64,000 bases of DNA from Microbacterium festucae (lineage in GTDB: Bacteria; Actinomycetota; Actinomycetes; Actinomycetales; Microbacteriaceae), in contig NZ_JAOEFC010000005.1 of NCBI RefSeq assembly GCF_025421715.1, forward strand, positions 101,967-165,966, read 5' to 3'. The position numbers and the translations under genes were made by a program. Below the pieces are notes generated by a model. The model did not search any database, was not told the origin of the DNA, and saw nothing but the letters and a program-made list of their open reading frames with translations. Within the stretch, counting starts at the first letter, position 1. The number at the start of each line of letters is the position of its first letter. Shown in pieces: positions 37,535-45,586 of this stretch.

Positions 37535-37559
37535 GTGGTCCTACCACGAGGAGTAGCCT
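37535..37559 (+). promoter_or_regulatory. Palindrome and -10 box ahead of pflB
   Basis: GTGGT-CCT-ACCAC (37535-37547) lies just upstream of TAGCCT (37554-37559). The 5' leader of about 33 nt ends in AAGGAAG before the pflB ATG. The palindrome is placed to act as an operator; the regulator is unknown. Confidence 0.5.
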
Positions 37560-37598
37560 GACGACGACAGGTTCCCACGAGGATCAAGGAAGCGAATC

Positions 37599-39860
37599 AT
37601 GACCACCGTCACCCCCTCCACCCCCGACACTCAGCCCGCCGCCTGGAACGGCTTCACCGCCGGTCCCTGGCAGGACGAGATCGACGTGCGCGACTTCATC
37701 CAGCGCAACTACACGCCGTACGAGGGCGACGCGGCATTCCTCGCCGGGCCGACCGAGCGCACCACCCGCATCTGGGACACGCTGGCGGCGATGTTCCCCG
37801 AGGAGCGCGAGAAGGGCATCTACGACGTCGACCCGCACACCCCCGCGGGCATCACCGCCCACGCTCCCGGGTACATCGCCCAGGACGACGAGGTCATCGT
37901 GGGCCTGCAGACCGACGCCCCCCTCAAGCGCGCCATCATGCCCAACGGCGGCTGGCGCATGGTCGAGGGCGCCCTCGAGACCTACGGGTACGAGGTCGAC
38001 CAGACGCTCAAGACCGTCTTCACCGAGTACCGCAAGACCCACAACCAGGCCGTCTTCGACGTCTACTCCCCCAACGTGCGCGCCGCCCGCAGCTCGCACA
38101 TCATCACCGGCCTGCCCGACGCCTACGGCCGCGGTCGCATCATCGGCGACTACCGCCGCGTCGCCCTCTACGGCGTCGACGCGCTCATCGACGCGAAGAA
38201 GCTCGACAAGCTGGGCCTGGACACCCAGCCGTTCACCGAGACGCTCGCCCGCGAGCGCGAGGAGCACGCCGAGCAGATCCGTGCGCTGCAGGAACTGAAG
38301 CAGATGGCCGCCTCGTACGGCATCGACATCTCGGGTCCCGCCACCACCGCGAAGGAAGCCGTGCAGTGGCTCTACTTCGCCTACCTCGGCGCGGTCAAGG
38401 AGCAGAACGGCGCCGCCATGTCGCTCGGACGCACCTCGACGTTCCTCGACGTGTTCATCCAGCGCGACCTGACCGCCGGCACGATCACCGAGTCCGAGGC
38501 GCAGGAGATCATCGACGACTTCGTGATCAAGCTGCGCATCGTGCGGTTCCTGCGCACCCCCGAGTACGACGCGCTGTTCTCCGGCGACCCCACCTGGGTC
38601 ACCGAGACGATCGGCGGCATGGGCGAGGACGGGCGTCCGCTCGTGACCAAGAACTCGTTCCGCTTCCTGCAGACGCTGTACAACCTGGGCCCGGCCCCCG
38701 AGCCCAACATGACGGTGTTCTGGAGCCCCCGCCTGCCGCAGGGCTTCAAGGACTACTGCGCGCAGGTGTCGATCGACACCTCGGCCGTGCAGTACGAGTC
38801 CGACGAGGTCATCCGTCCCGCCTGGGGCGACGACGCCGCGATCGCCTGCTGCGTGAGCCCCATGCGCGTGGGCAAGCAGATGCAGTTCTTCGGCGCCCGC
38901 GTCAACCTCGCCAAGACCCTGCTGTACGCCATCAACGGCGGCCGCGACGAGGTCTCGGGCAAGCAGGTCTCCCCCATCGCCCCCGCCGTCGGCGACGGCC
39001 CGCTGTCGTTCGACGATGTGATGGCCAAGTTCGACAAGACCATGGACTGGCTCGCCGAGACCTACGTCGAGGCGCTCAACTGCATCCACTGGTCGCACGA
39101 CAAGTACGCCTACGAGCGGCTCGAGATGGCGCTGCACGACAAGGACGTGCTGCGCACGATGGCCTGCGGCATCGCCGGCCTGTCGGTGGCCGCCGACTCG
39201 CTGTCGGCCATCAAGTACGCCACCGTCACCCCGGTGCGCGACGAGCGCGGTGTGGTCGTGGACTACGAGACCGTGGGCGACTACCCCACCTACGGCAACG
39301 ACGACGACCGCGCCGACGGCATCGCCGTCGACCTGGTCGAGCGGTTCATGGCCAAGATCCGCCGGCACCCGATGTACCGCGACGCCCTGCCCACCCAGTC
39401 GGTGCTGACGATCACCTCGAACGTCGTCTACGGCAAGGCGACGGGCAACACGCCCGACGGCCGCCGCGCCGGTGAGCCGTTCGCCCCGGGCGCCAACCCG
39501 ATGAACGGACGCGACACCCACGGCATGCTGGCCTCGGCCCTGTCGGTGGCCAAGCTCCCCTACTCGGAGGCGCAGGACGGCATCTCGCTGACCAACACCG
39601 TGGTGCCCGCCGGACTCGGCCGCACGAAGGACGAGCAGGTGCGCAACCTGGCGGGTCTGCTCGATGCCTACATCGGCTCCGAGGGCTACCACATGAACGT
39701 CAACGTGCTCAACCGCGAGACGCTGCTGGATGCCATGGAGCACCCGGAGCAGTACCCGCAGCTGACGATCCGCGTGTCGGGCTACGCCGTGAACTTCGTG
39801 CGGCTGACCCGCGAGCAGCAGCTCGACGTGCTCTCGCGCACCTTCCACGGCGCGCTCTGA
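37599..39860 (+). CDS. pflB: Formate acetyltransferase (pyruvate formate-lyase)
   Basis: 753 residues, full length. It splits pyruvate with CoA to acetyl-CoA and formate under anoxic conditions. The catalytic pair Cys417-Cys418 is in [10 protein letters not shown], and the radical Gly728 is in RVSGYAVNF near the C-terminus. The active pyruvate-type sequence, rather than a glycerol dehydratase, is supported by the adjacent Cys pair. The activase gene follows after 30 nt. No formate channel gene is nearby. Confidence 0.96.
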   Translation: MTTVTPSTPDTQPAAWNGFTAGPWQDEIDVRDFIQRNYTPYEGDAAFLAGPTERTTRIWDTLAAMFPEEREKGIYDVDPHTPAGITAHAPGYIAQDDEVIVGLQTDAPLKRAIMPNGGWRMVEGALETYGYEVDQTLKTVFTEYRKTHNQAVFDVYSPNVRAARSSHIITGLPDAYGRGRIIGDYRRVALYGVDALIDAKKLDKLGLDTQPFTETLAREREEHAEQIRALQELKQMAASYGIDISGPATTAKEAVQWLYFAYLGAVKEQNGAAMSLGRTSTFLDVFIQRDLTAGTITESEAQEIIDDFVIKLRIVRFLRTPEYDALFSGDPTWVTETIGGMGEDGRPLVTKNSFRFLQTLYNLGPAPEPNMTVFWSPRLPQGFKDYCAQVSIDTSAVQYESDEVIRPAWGDDAAIACCVSPMRVGKQMQFFGARVNLAKTLLYAINGGRDEVSGKQVSPIAPAVGDGPLSFDDVMAKFDKTMDWLAETYVEALNCIHWSHDKYAYERLEMALHDKDVLRTMACGIAGLSVAADSLSAIKYATVTPVRDERGVVVDYETVGDYPTYGNDDDRADGIAVDLVERFMAKIRRHPMYRDALPTQSVLTITSNVVYGKATGNTPDGRRAGEPFAPGANPMNGRDTHGMLASALSVAKLPYSEAQDGISLTNTVVPAGLGRTKDEQVRNLAGLLDAYIGSEGYHMNVNVLNRETLLDAMEHPEQYPQLTIRVSGYAVNFVRLTREQQLDVLSRTFHGAL

Positions 39861-39890
39861 GCGACGCCCGAACCCGGAGAGGATGCCCCC

Positions 39891-40817
39891 ATGGCTGCGA
39901 CGATGCTCCGTCAGCACCCGTGCACGCCGCTGCCTCTCCCCGCCGACGCGGTGCGTCTGGACGTCCCCGTCCAGACGCCCGCCGTCGCGCGGCGGACCGG
40001 TGCCGGCGTCGACGGCCTCCAGGTGGAGGAGCTCGACCACCACGACCGGCTCGCCGCGATGCGGGACGGCCGGCTGGGCTCGGTGCACTCGTGGGAGCTG
40101 GTGACGGCGGTCGACGGCCCCGGAACCCGGCTGACGGTGTTCCTCAACGGCTGCCCGCTGCGGTGCCTGTACTGCCACAACCCCGACACCTTCGCGATGC
40201 GCGACGGGCAGCCGGTCACCAGTGACGAGCTGCTGACCCGGCTGGCCCGCTACCGCGCCGTGTTCGCCGCGACCGGCGGCGGACTCACCCTGTCGGGCGG
40301 GGAGGTGCTCATGCAGCCGGCGTTCGCGGCGCGCGTGCTCCGCGGCGCGAAGGAGCTCGGCGTCCACACCGCGATCGACACGTCGGGCTACCTCGGTCAG
40401 AACGCCTCGGACGCCCTGCTGGCCGACGTCGACCTCGTGCTGCTCGATGTCAAGAGCGGCGACCCCGACACCTACCGCCGGGTCACCGGGCGCGACCTCG
40501 AGCCCACGCTCGCCTTCGGCCGACGACTGGCCGAGCGCGCCGACGGGCCCGAGGTGTGGGTGCGGTTCGTGCTCGTGCCCGGGCTCACCGACGACGTCGA
40601 CAACGTCGAGCGGGTGGCCGCCTACGCCGCCGAGCTCAACGGCATCCGCCCCGGCACGGTCACCCGCGTCGAGGTGCTGCCCTTCCACCAGATGGGCCGC
40701 GACAAGTGGCAGGCGCTCGGGCGCGACTACGCGCTCGATGACACCCAGCCGCCCACCGCAGAGCTCACCGACCGCGTGCGCGCGCAGTTCCGCGCCCACG
40801 GTCTCACGACCTATTGA
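39891..40817 (+). CDS. pflA: Pyruvate formate-lyase-activating enzyme (radical SAM)
   Basis: 308 residues. The radical SAM cluster is Cys88, Cys92 and Cys95 in NGCPLRCLYCHNPD, followed by GGGLTLSGGE for SAM binding. It makes the glycyl radical on PflB. It carries about 60 residues before the point where E. coli PflA begins (GRLGSVHSWELV here). That extension has two Cys-free His/Asp-rich parts and one Cys but no recognised domain. An internal ATG at 40059 lacks a ribosome site, so the long form is kept. It forms an operon with pflB. Confidence 0.92.
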   Translation: MAATMLRQHPCTPLPLPADAVRLDVPVQTPAVARRTGAGVDGLQVEELDHHDRLAAMRDGRLGSVHSWELVTAVDGPGTRLTVFLNGCPLRCLYCHNPDTFAMRDGQPVTSDELLTRLARYRAVFAATGGGLTLSGGEVLMQPAFAARVLRGAKELGVHTAIDTSGYLGQNASDALLADVDLVLLDVKSGDPDTYRRVTGRDLEPTLAFGRRLAERADGPEVWVRFVLVPGLTDDVDNVERVAAYAAELNGIRPGTVTRVEVLPFHQMGRDKWQALGRDYALDDTQPPTAELTDRVRAQFRAHGLTTY

Positions 40818-40838
40818 TCGGCCCGAACCGATCTCTAG

Positions 40839-40893
40839 GGACCCGCTGACGGGTCCGGTACCAGCCCGCCCTCCCGCTTCCGGGGCGGGCTGG
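40839..40893. terminator. Two hairpins between pflA and dxr
   Basis: GGACCC-GCTGAC-GGGTCC is followed by CCAGCCCGCC (40861-40870) paired with GGCGGGCTGG (40884-40893). Both serve as bidirectional stops between convergent genes. Confidence 0.7.
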
Positions 40894-40928
40894 AGCCGTC
40901 TCCGGGGAGGTGCACCGCCTGCCGCGGA

Positions 40929-42008
40929 TCAGGCGGCGATGAGGCGGTCGGCTTCGCCGCGCGCCCACCGCTCCGCCTCGGCGAGGCTCTCGCGGGTCAG
41001 CTGCGACGGCGCATCGTGCGCGTCGACGACCCGCTCGATGATCTCGAGGATGCCGGGGAACGACAGGGCGCCGTCGTGGAACGCGTCGACGGCCTGCTCG
41101 TTGGCGGCGTTGAACACGGCCGGATAGGTCGCTCCGGCCCGGCCGACGCGCTTGGCGAGGGCCACCGAGGGGAAGGCCTCGTCGTCGAGCGGTTCGAAGG
41201 TCCACGCGGCGGGCGTCGACCAGTCGATCGGCACGCCCACCCCGGCCACCCGGTGCGGCCAGTCCAGGCCCAGCGAGATGGGCAGGCGCATGTCGGGCGG
41301 CGAGGCCTGGGCGAGGGTGGAGCCGTCGACGAACTCGACCATGGAGTGCACGATCGACTGCGGGTGCACGACGACGTCGATGGCGTCGTACGAGACCCCG
41401 AACAGCAGGTGCGCCTCGATCACCTCGAGGCCCTTGTTGACGAGGGTCGCCGAGTTGGTGGTCACCACCCGCCCCATGTCCCACGTCGGGTGGGCGAGGG
41501 CCTCGGCCGGGGTCACACCGGCAAGGTCGGCGCGCCGCCGCCCTCGGAAGGGTCCACCGGATGCCGTGAGCACGAGCCGGCGCACTTCGCGGTCGGTGCC
41601 CGAGCGCAGCGCCTGGGCGATGGCGGAGTGCTCCGAATCGACGGGGACGATCTGGCCGGGCGCGGCGCGCTCGGTCACCAGGGCGCCGCCGACGATGAGC
41701 GACTCCTTGTTGGCCAGGGCGAGCGTTCGGCCGCACTCCAGCGCGGCCAGGGTCGGGCCGAGCCCCACCGAACCGGTGATGCCGTTGAGCACGACATCGG
41801 CCTCGACGTCGCGCACGAGCTGCTCCGCCTGCTCCGCCCCCAGCGCGGTGCGGGCGACGCCGAACTCGGCCGCCTGGGCGGCCAGCGCCGCGCTACTGCG
41901 GCCGGCGGCGAGCCCCACGACCTCGAAGCGGTCGCGGCGACTGCGGATGACATCCAGCGCCTGCGTGCCGATCGAACCGGTGGAGCCGAGGATGAGGACG
42001 CGGCGCAT
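40929..42008 (-). CDS. dxr: 1-deoxy-D-xylulose-5-phosphate reductoisomerase
   Basis: 359 residues. It performs the second step of the MEP pathway with NADPH. The Rossmann motif [10 protein letters not shown] is at 7-16. The active-site segment has the VDSEHSAI and SGGPF signatures, and NAANE is near the C-terminus. I chose ATG 42008, 7 nt after a TAGGCT box; the longer frame reads into the terminator region. It is on the same strand as rseP and ispG but 6.6 kb from rseP. Confidence 0.95.
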   Translation of the reverse strand: MRRVLILGSTGSIGTQALDVIRSRRDRFEVVGLAAGRSSAALAAQAAEFGVARTALGAEQAEQLVRDVEADVVLNGITGSVGLGPTLAALECGRTLALANKESLIVGGALVTERAAPGQIVPVDSEHSAIAQALRSGTDREVRRLVLTASGGPFRGRRRADLAGVTPAEALAHPTWDMGRVVTTNSATLVNKGLEVIEAHLLFGVSYDAIDVVVHPQSIVHSMVEFVDGSTLAQASPPDMRLPISLGLDWPHRVAGVGVPIDWSTPAAWTFEPLDDEAFPSVALAKRVGRAGATYPAVFNAANEQAVDAFHDGALSFPGILEIIERVVDAHDAPSQLTRESLAEAERWARGEADRLIAA

Positions 42009-42043
42009 ACCGCCCAGCCTAACGGCGGCGGCCGGGCGGACCG

Positions 42044-42067
42044 GGCCGGGGAGTGCTCTCCCCGGCC
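42044..42067 (-). terminator. Terminator downstream of the FKBP gene
   Basis: GGCCGGGGAG-TGCT-CTCCCCGGCC, a perfect 10-bp stem, 60 nt past the FKBP stop and before the dxr promoter. Confidence 0.7.
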
Positions 42068-42127
42068 GATCCACCCGGCCGGATGCCGTTCATGTTCCGC
42101 GTCGGCGATGTCGCCGCGCGGGGGCGA

Positions 42128-43099
42128 TCACTGCTGCGCGGTGACGTGCTGCGCGCCGAGGATGTCGACGACGAACACGAGGGTCTCGCCCTTGAGGTCG
42201 GTGGTGTTGATCTCGCCCTCGCCGTAGCCCTCGGCCGGCGGGATGACGACCTCGACCTGCGAGCCGACGGGGAAGCCGACGAGCGCCTTCTGGAAGCCGC
42301 TGACGAAGCTGGTGGTCGCGCCCGAGTAGGGGGTGCCGCCGTCCTTCCAGGTCTCGTCGAAGACCTCGCCGTTGGACCAGCGGGCGCCGCTGTACTGGAT
42401 CAGCACGTAGTCGCCGTCCTGCACGGTGTAGCCGTCGCCCTGCTTGAGGGTGGCCACCTGGGTCTCGGTGGGAGCCGCAGCGTCGGGGATCGTGATGGTG
42501 GGGGCGCCGTCGTCGGCGAGCTCGACGGCGGGCATGCCGGCGACCGGCTCCTGCGCGTCGCCCCACGCGGCGGTGGGCACGGTGTCGAGCAGGTCGACGA
42601 CGTACACCTCGGCGGCGGCGGCCTGGGTGGAGTCGGAGGCCGGGGTGGCGGGGAAGGCGGCGACGACGCGCTCGCCCGGCTTGCCGCAGCCCAGCAGCTG
42701 ACCGAGCGGGTTGTCGGGGGAGATCTGGGCGGGCAGCAGCTCGCCGGGCTCGTAGCCGACGGTCACGAGCTTCTCGCCCGTCTCGGCGCTGTAGGCCGAG
42801 AGGGCGTACGAGATGAAGTCGCCCGCGGCGACGGCATCCCCCGAGCCCTCGTCGACGACGGTGGTCTGCAGCTCCGACACGTCCAGCGGCGAGGTGAACG
42901 TCGCCTCGCCGGGGGTGCCGGCGTCACCGCTGACCGAGACCGCCTTCGAGGCGTCTCCCTCGGGGGCCTGGGCCGCGCACAGGTCGGCGGCGGCACCGGT
43001 CGACGGGCTGGCGGAGTCACCGGCACTGCCGGAGCAGCCGGCCATCAGCAGCATCGACGCGGCGGCGAGGGAGAGGGCGGTGATCGGGCGCAGGCGCAC
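42128..43099 (-). CDS. FKBP-type peptidyl-prolyl isomerase, lipoprotein
   Basis: 323 residues. A signal peptide with lipobox LMAGC makes it a lipoprotein that acts outside the membrane. The C-terminal ~100 residues form a typical FKBP domain (GDYVLIQYSGARW, GFQKALVGFPVGSQVEVVIPP shortened, YGEGE). The region before it looks like a second, degenerate FKBP-like domain (GDFISYALSAYS...GERVVAAFP). It probably helps fold secreted proteins. The GTG start has GAGG at 7 nt. Confidence 0.88.
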   Translation of the reverse strand: MRLRPITALSLAAASMLLMAGCSGSAGDSASPSTGAAADLCAAQAPEGDASKAVSVSGDAGTPGEATFTSPLDVSELQTTVVDEGSGDAVAAGDFISYALSAYSAETGEKLVTVGYEPGELLPAQISPDNPLGQLLGCGKPGERVVAAFPATPASDSTQAAAAEVYVVDLLDTVPTAAWGDAQEPVAGMPAVELADDGAPTITIPDAAAPTETQVATLKQGDGYTVQDGDYVLIQYSGARWSNGEVFDETWKDGGTPYSGATTSFVSGFQKALVGFPVGSQVEVVIPPAEGYGEGEINTTDLKGETLVFVVDILGAQHVTAQQ

Positions 43100-43204
43100 G
43101 GCGGAACCTCACAAGGTCGGGGAAGGGGACGGGTCCATCCTCCCCCATCTTCTTCAGCCCCACCTGTGAACCGGTGCATGACAGGGGAGGCATGGAATCG
43201 GGAG

Positions 43205-43210
43205 TACCCT
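43205..43210 (+). promoter_or_regulatory. Leaderless -10 box of plsC
   Basis: TACCCT, then 6 nt (CTTCAG), then GTG 43217. Confidence 0.6.
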
Positions 43211-43216
43211 CTTCAG

Positions 43217-43996
43217 GTGACCGAAGAGCAGCCGACGCAGCAGGACGGCGAGGCGTCGCAGCCGGACGAGGTCGCCGGAGTCGGAGCGACCTATTACATC
43301 GGCCGCTGGGTCATCGCCCCGCTGGCGCGCATGATCTACCGTCCCCGCATCGAGGGCCGCAACAACATGCCTCGCCGTGGCGCCGTCATCCTCGCGAGCA
43401 ACCACCTGTCGTTCATCGATTCGTTCGTGATCCCGATGTTCGCCCCGCGCCCGGTGTACTTCCTGGCCAAGTCGTCGTATTTCGAGGGCAAGGGCTTCGT
43501 CGGGTGGGTCAGCCGCAACTTCTTCACCGCGATCGGCGCCACCCCGGTGCGCCGCGGTGCCGGGCAGGCCGCCCTCGACGCGCTCGACCAGCAGCGCCGC
43601 ATCCTGCAGTCGGGTCGCGCTGTCGCGCTCTACCCCGAGGGCACGCGGTCGCTCGACGGCCGCCTCTACAAGGGACGCACCGGCGTGGCCTTCCTCGCCC
43701 TGGAGACCGGTGCGAAGGTGGTTCCGGTCGGGCTGATCGGCACCAATGAGGCGATGCCGGTGTCGGCGAAGTGGCCCCGGTTCTCGCCGCGGGTGACGAT
43801 CCGCTACGGCGAGCCGATCGATCTGTCGCACCACGGCCCCGCCTCGTCGGGGCGCGCCCGACGGCAGGCCACCGACGAGATCATGGCCGCCATCCACGCC
43901 CTGTCGGGGCAGGAGCTCGCGAACGCCTACAACGAGTCGCCCGCGCAGAACCCGGTCGAGCGCATCAAGCAGGTCCTCCCCCACGAGCGCCGCTGA
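43217..43996 (+). CDS. 1-acyl-sn-glycerol-3-phosphate acyltransferase (PlsC family)
   Basis: 259 residues. The acyltransferase motifs are His63-x4-Asp68 in NHLSFID and EGTR at 141-144. It transfers an acyl chain to lysophosphatidate (or a related acceptor) at the inner membrane face. An N-terminal acidic tail of ~20 residues precedes a hydrophobic segment. I chose GTG 43217 from the TACCCT box 6 nt before; the longer open frame upstream overlaps the divergent FKBP gene. Confidence 0.88.
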   Translation: MTEEQPTQQDGEASQPDEVAGVGATYYIGRWVIAPLARMIYRPRIEGRNNMPRRGAVILASNHLSFIDSFVIPMFAPRPVYFLAKSSYFEGKGFVGWVSRNFFTAIGATPVRRGAGQAALDALDQQRRILQSGRAVALYPEGTRSLDGRLYKGRTGVAFLALETGAKVVPVGLIGTNEAMPVSAKWPRFSPRVTIRYGEPIDLSHHGPASSGRARRQATDEIMAAIHALSGQELANAYNESPAQNPVERIKQVLPHERR

Positions 43997-43999
43997 GGC

Positions 44000-44017
44000 C
44001 CGCGCGGGCCCGCGCGG
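44000..44017. terminator. Perfect palindrome between convergent genes
   Basis: CCGCGCGGGCCCGCGCGG is an 18-bp perfect palindrome directly between the plsC and OsmC-family stops. Confidence 0.5.
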
Positions 44018-44488
44018 TCAGGCGACCGTGACCTCGGGCTCGTGGCGCACCGGGAAGTTGACGCTGTTCGCGATGAAGCACCACTCGCGCGCCTGCCGGT
44101 GCGCGGCGGTGGCCGCCTCGACCATCGACGCGTCGGCGACGACGACGCGTGGGCGCAGCACGACCTCGCGGAACGCGCCGCCCCCGCGACCGTCCTCGAC
44201 CATCGTGCCGGTCGCCTCGTCGGCGTAGGAGACGACGACCACGCCCGCCCCCACGCAGGCGTGCAGGTACGACAGCAGGTGGCATTCGCTGAGCGACGCC
44301 AGCAGCATGTCTTCGGGATTCCACTTGGCGGGGTCGCCGCGGAACGGCTTGTCGCTGGAGGCGGCGACGTCGGGCTTGCCGGCCACCGAGAGGGTGACCG
44401 AGCGGTCGTAGTCCCGGTACCCCGAGGTGCCGGTGCCGCGGTTGCCCGTCCAGTGCGCGCTCAGCGCGTAGTGGTGCTCGCCGTTCAT
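44018..44488 (-). CDS. OsmC-family peroxiredoxin-like protein
   Basis: 156 residues with the OsmC/Ohr fold. Cys69 in SLSECHLLSYLH and Cys137 in REWCFIANSVNFPVR are the expected redox pair. Such enzymes reduce organic hydroperoxides, though some OsmC members act on other thiols. A GAGACT box lies 6 nt before the ATG. It is convergent with plsC and divergent from the asparaginase gene. Confidence 0.85.
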   Translation of the reverse strand: MNGEHHYALSAHWTGNRGTGTSGYRDYDRSVTLSVAGKPDVAASSDKPFRGDPAKWNPEDMLLASLSECHLLSYLHACVGAGVVVVSYADEATGTMVEDGRGGGAFREVVLRPRVVVADASMVEAATAAHRQAREWCFIANSVNFPVRHEPEVTVA

Positions 44489-44529
44489 GCCGTCAGTCTC
44501 GCACGCCGGGTGGGGCGCCGCCCCGGCGA

Positions 44530-44535
44530 TAGGCT
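44530..44535 (+). promoter_or_regulatory. Leaderless -10 box of the asparaginase gene
   Basis: TAGGCT, then 6 nt (GGGACG), then GTG 44542. Confidence 0.6.
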
Positions 44536-44541
44536 GGGACG

Positions 44542-45531
44542 GTGACGCAGACCTTCCCCGTGTCCTCCGCGGTCGAACTGGCCGTCGTCGAACGCAGCGG
44601 CTTCATCGAGTCGCGCCACGCCGGATCGGCGATCGTGCTCGACGCCGAGGGCGTCGTGATCGACGCGCTGGGCGATGTCGACCAGCCGATCCTGCCGCGC
44701 TCGAGCCTCAAGCCGTTGCAGGCGCTGGGTGCGCTGACCGCCGGCGCCCCGCTGGAGGGCCTGCCCCTGGCGCTGGCCACGGCCAGCCACTCCGGCACCG
44801 ACCGCCACGTCGCCGTCGTGCGGGACGTGCTCGATGCGGCGGGGCTCGACGAGAACGCCCTGCAGTGCCCGCCGGCGTGGCCGGGCGACACCGCCACGCG
44901 CGACGAGATGGTGCTCGAGCGGATGCCGCAGTCGCGGCTGCGCATGAACTGCTCGGGCAAGCACGCCGCGATGCTGCTCACCTGCACCGCCAACGGCTGG
45001 GACCCGACGACCTACCTCGCCCCCGACCACCCCCTCCAGGCGCACATCCGCGAGGTGATCGAGCGTCTCACCGGCGCCAAGGTCGCCGCCACCGCGGTCG
45101 ACGGATGCGGGGCGCCGGTGTACGGCATGAGCCTGGCCGGGCTGGGGCGCGCCGCCCACCGCATCGGCACGGCATCCGAGCGGTCCCCGTTCGCCCTCCA
45201 CCGCCACGCCGGCGTGCTCGTGCGCACCGTGCGCGAGAACCCGTGGACCATCGACGGCCCGGGTCGTCCCGACACCATCGCCATCGAGCGACTGGGCGTG
45301 TTCGCCAAGGGCGGCGCCGAGGGCGTCATGATCATGGTCGCCCCCGACGGCACGACCACCGCGCTGAAGGTGCTCGACGGCAGCGGCCGCGCGGCGACGG
45401 CGATCGCGCTGGCGCTGCTGGTCAAGCACGGCGCCCTGCCGGCGGGCGAGGTCGCCGCGACTCTCGCGCAGCTCCCCCTCACCGTGCACGGCGGGGGCGC
45501 CGAGGTCGGGGCCATCCGCGCCACGGTCTGA
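44542..45531 (+). CDS. Class 3 (ReAV-type) L-asparaginase
   Basis: 329 residues. It is not related to E. coli asparaginases but to the thermolabile Rhizobium etli enzyme. The double Ser-Lys site is seen as Ser54-x-x-Lys57 (SSLK), and the zinc/active-site set Cys137 and Lys140 (NCSGKH) and Cys189 (VDGCGAPVYG) is intact. These correspond to Ser48, Lys51, Cys135, Lys138 and Cys189 of ReAV. It should hydrolyse asparagine to aspartate and ammonia. The gene stands alone. Confidence 0.87.
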   Translation: MTQTFPVSSAVELAVVERSGFIESRHAGSAIVLDAEGVVIDALGDVDQPILPRSSLKPLQALGALTAGAPLEGLPLALATASHSGTDRHVAVVRDVLDAAGLDENALQCPPAWPGDTATRDEMVLERMPQSRLRMNCSGKHAAMLLTCTANGWDPTTYLAPDHPLQAHIREVIERLTGAKVAATAVDGCGAPVYGMSLAGLGRAAHRIGTASERSPFALHRHAGVLVRTVRENPWTIDGPGRPDTIAIERLGVFAKGGAEGVMIMVAPDGTTTALKVLDGSGRAATAIALALLVKHGALPAGEVAATLAQLPLTVHGGGAEVGAIRATV

Positions 45532-45549
45532 GCTCCGCCGACCGCGAGG

Positions 45550-45575
45550 GCCGCACCGGCCGCCTCAGGTGCGGC
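45550..45575. terminator. Bidirectional hairpin
   Basis: GCCGCACC and GGTGCGGC form a perfect 8-bp stem with a 10-nt loop between the convergent asparaginase and FtsK-like genes. Confidence 0.6.
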
Positions 45576-45586
45576 GGCCGCCGGGC

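Noticed and set aside
37584..40799. 1071-residue minus-strand open frame opposite pflB-pflA
   Set aside because: Antisense shadow; the plus-strand genes have catalytic motifs in place.
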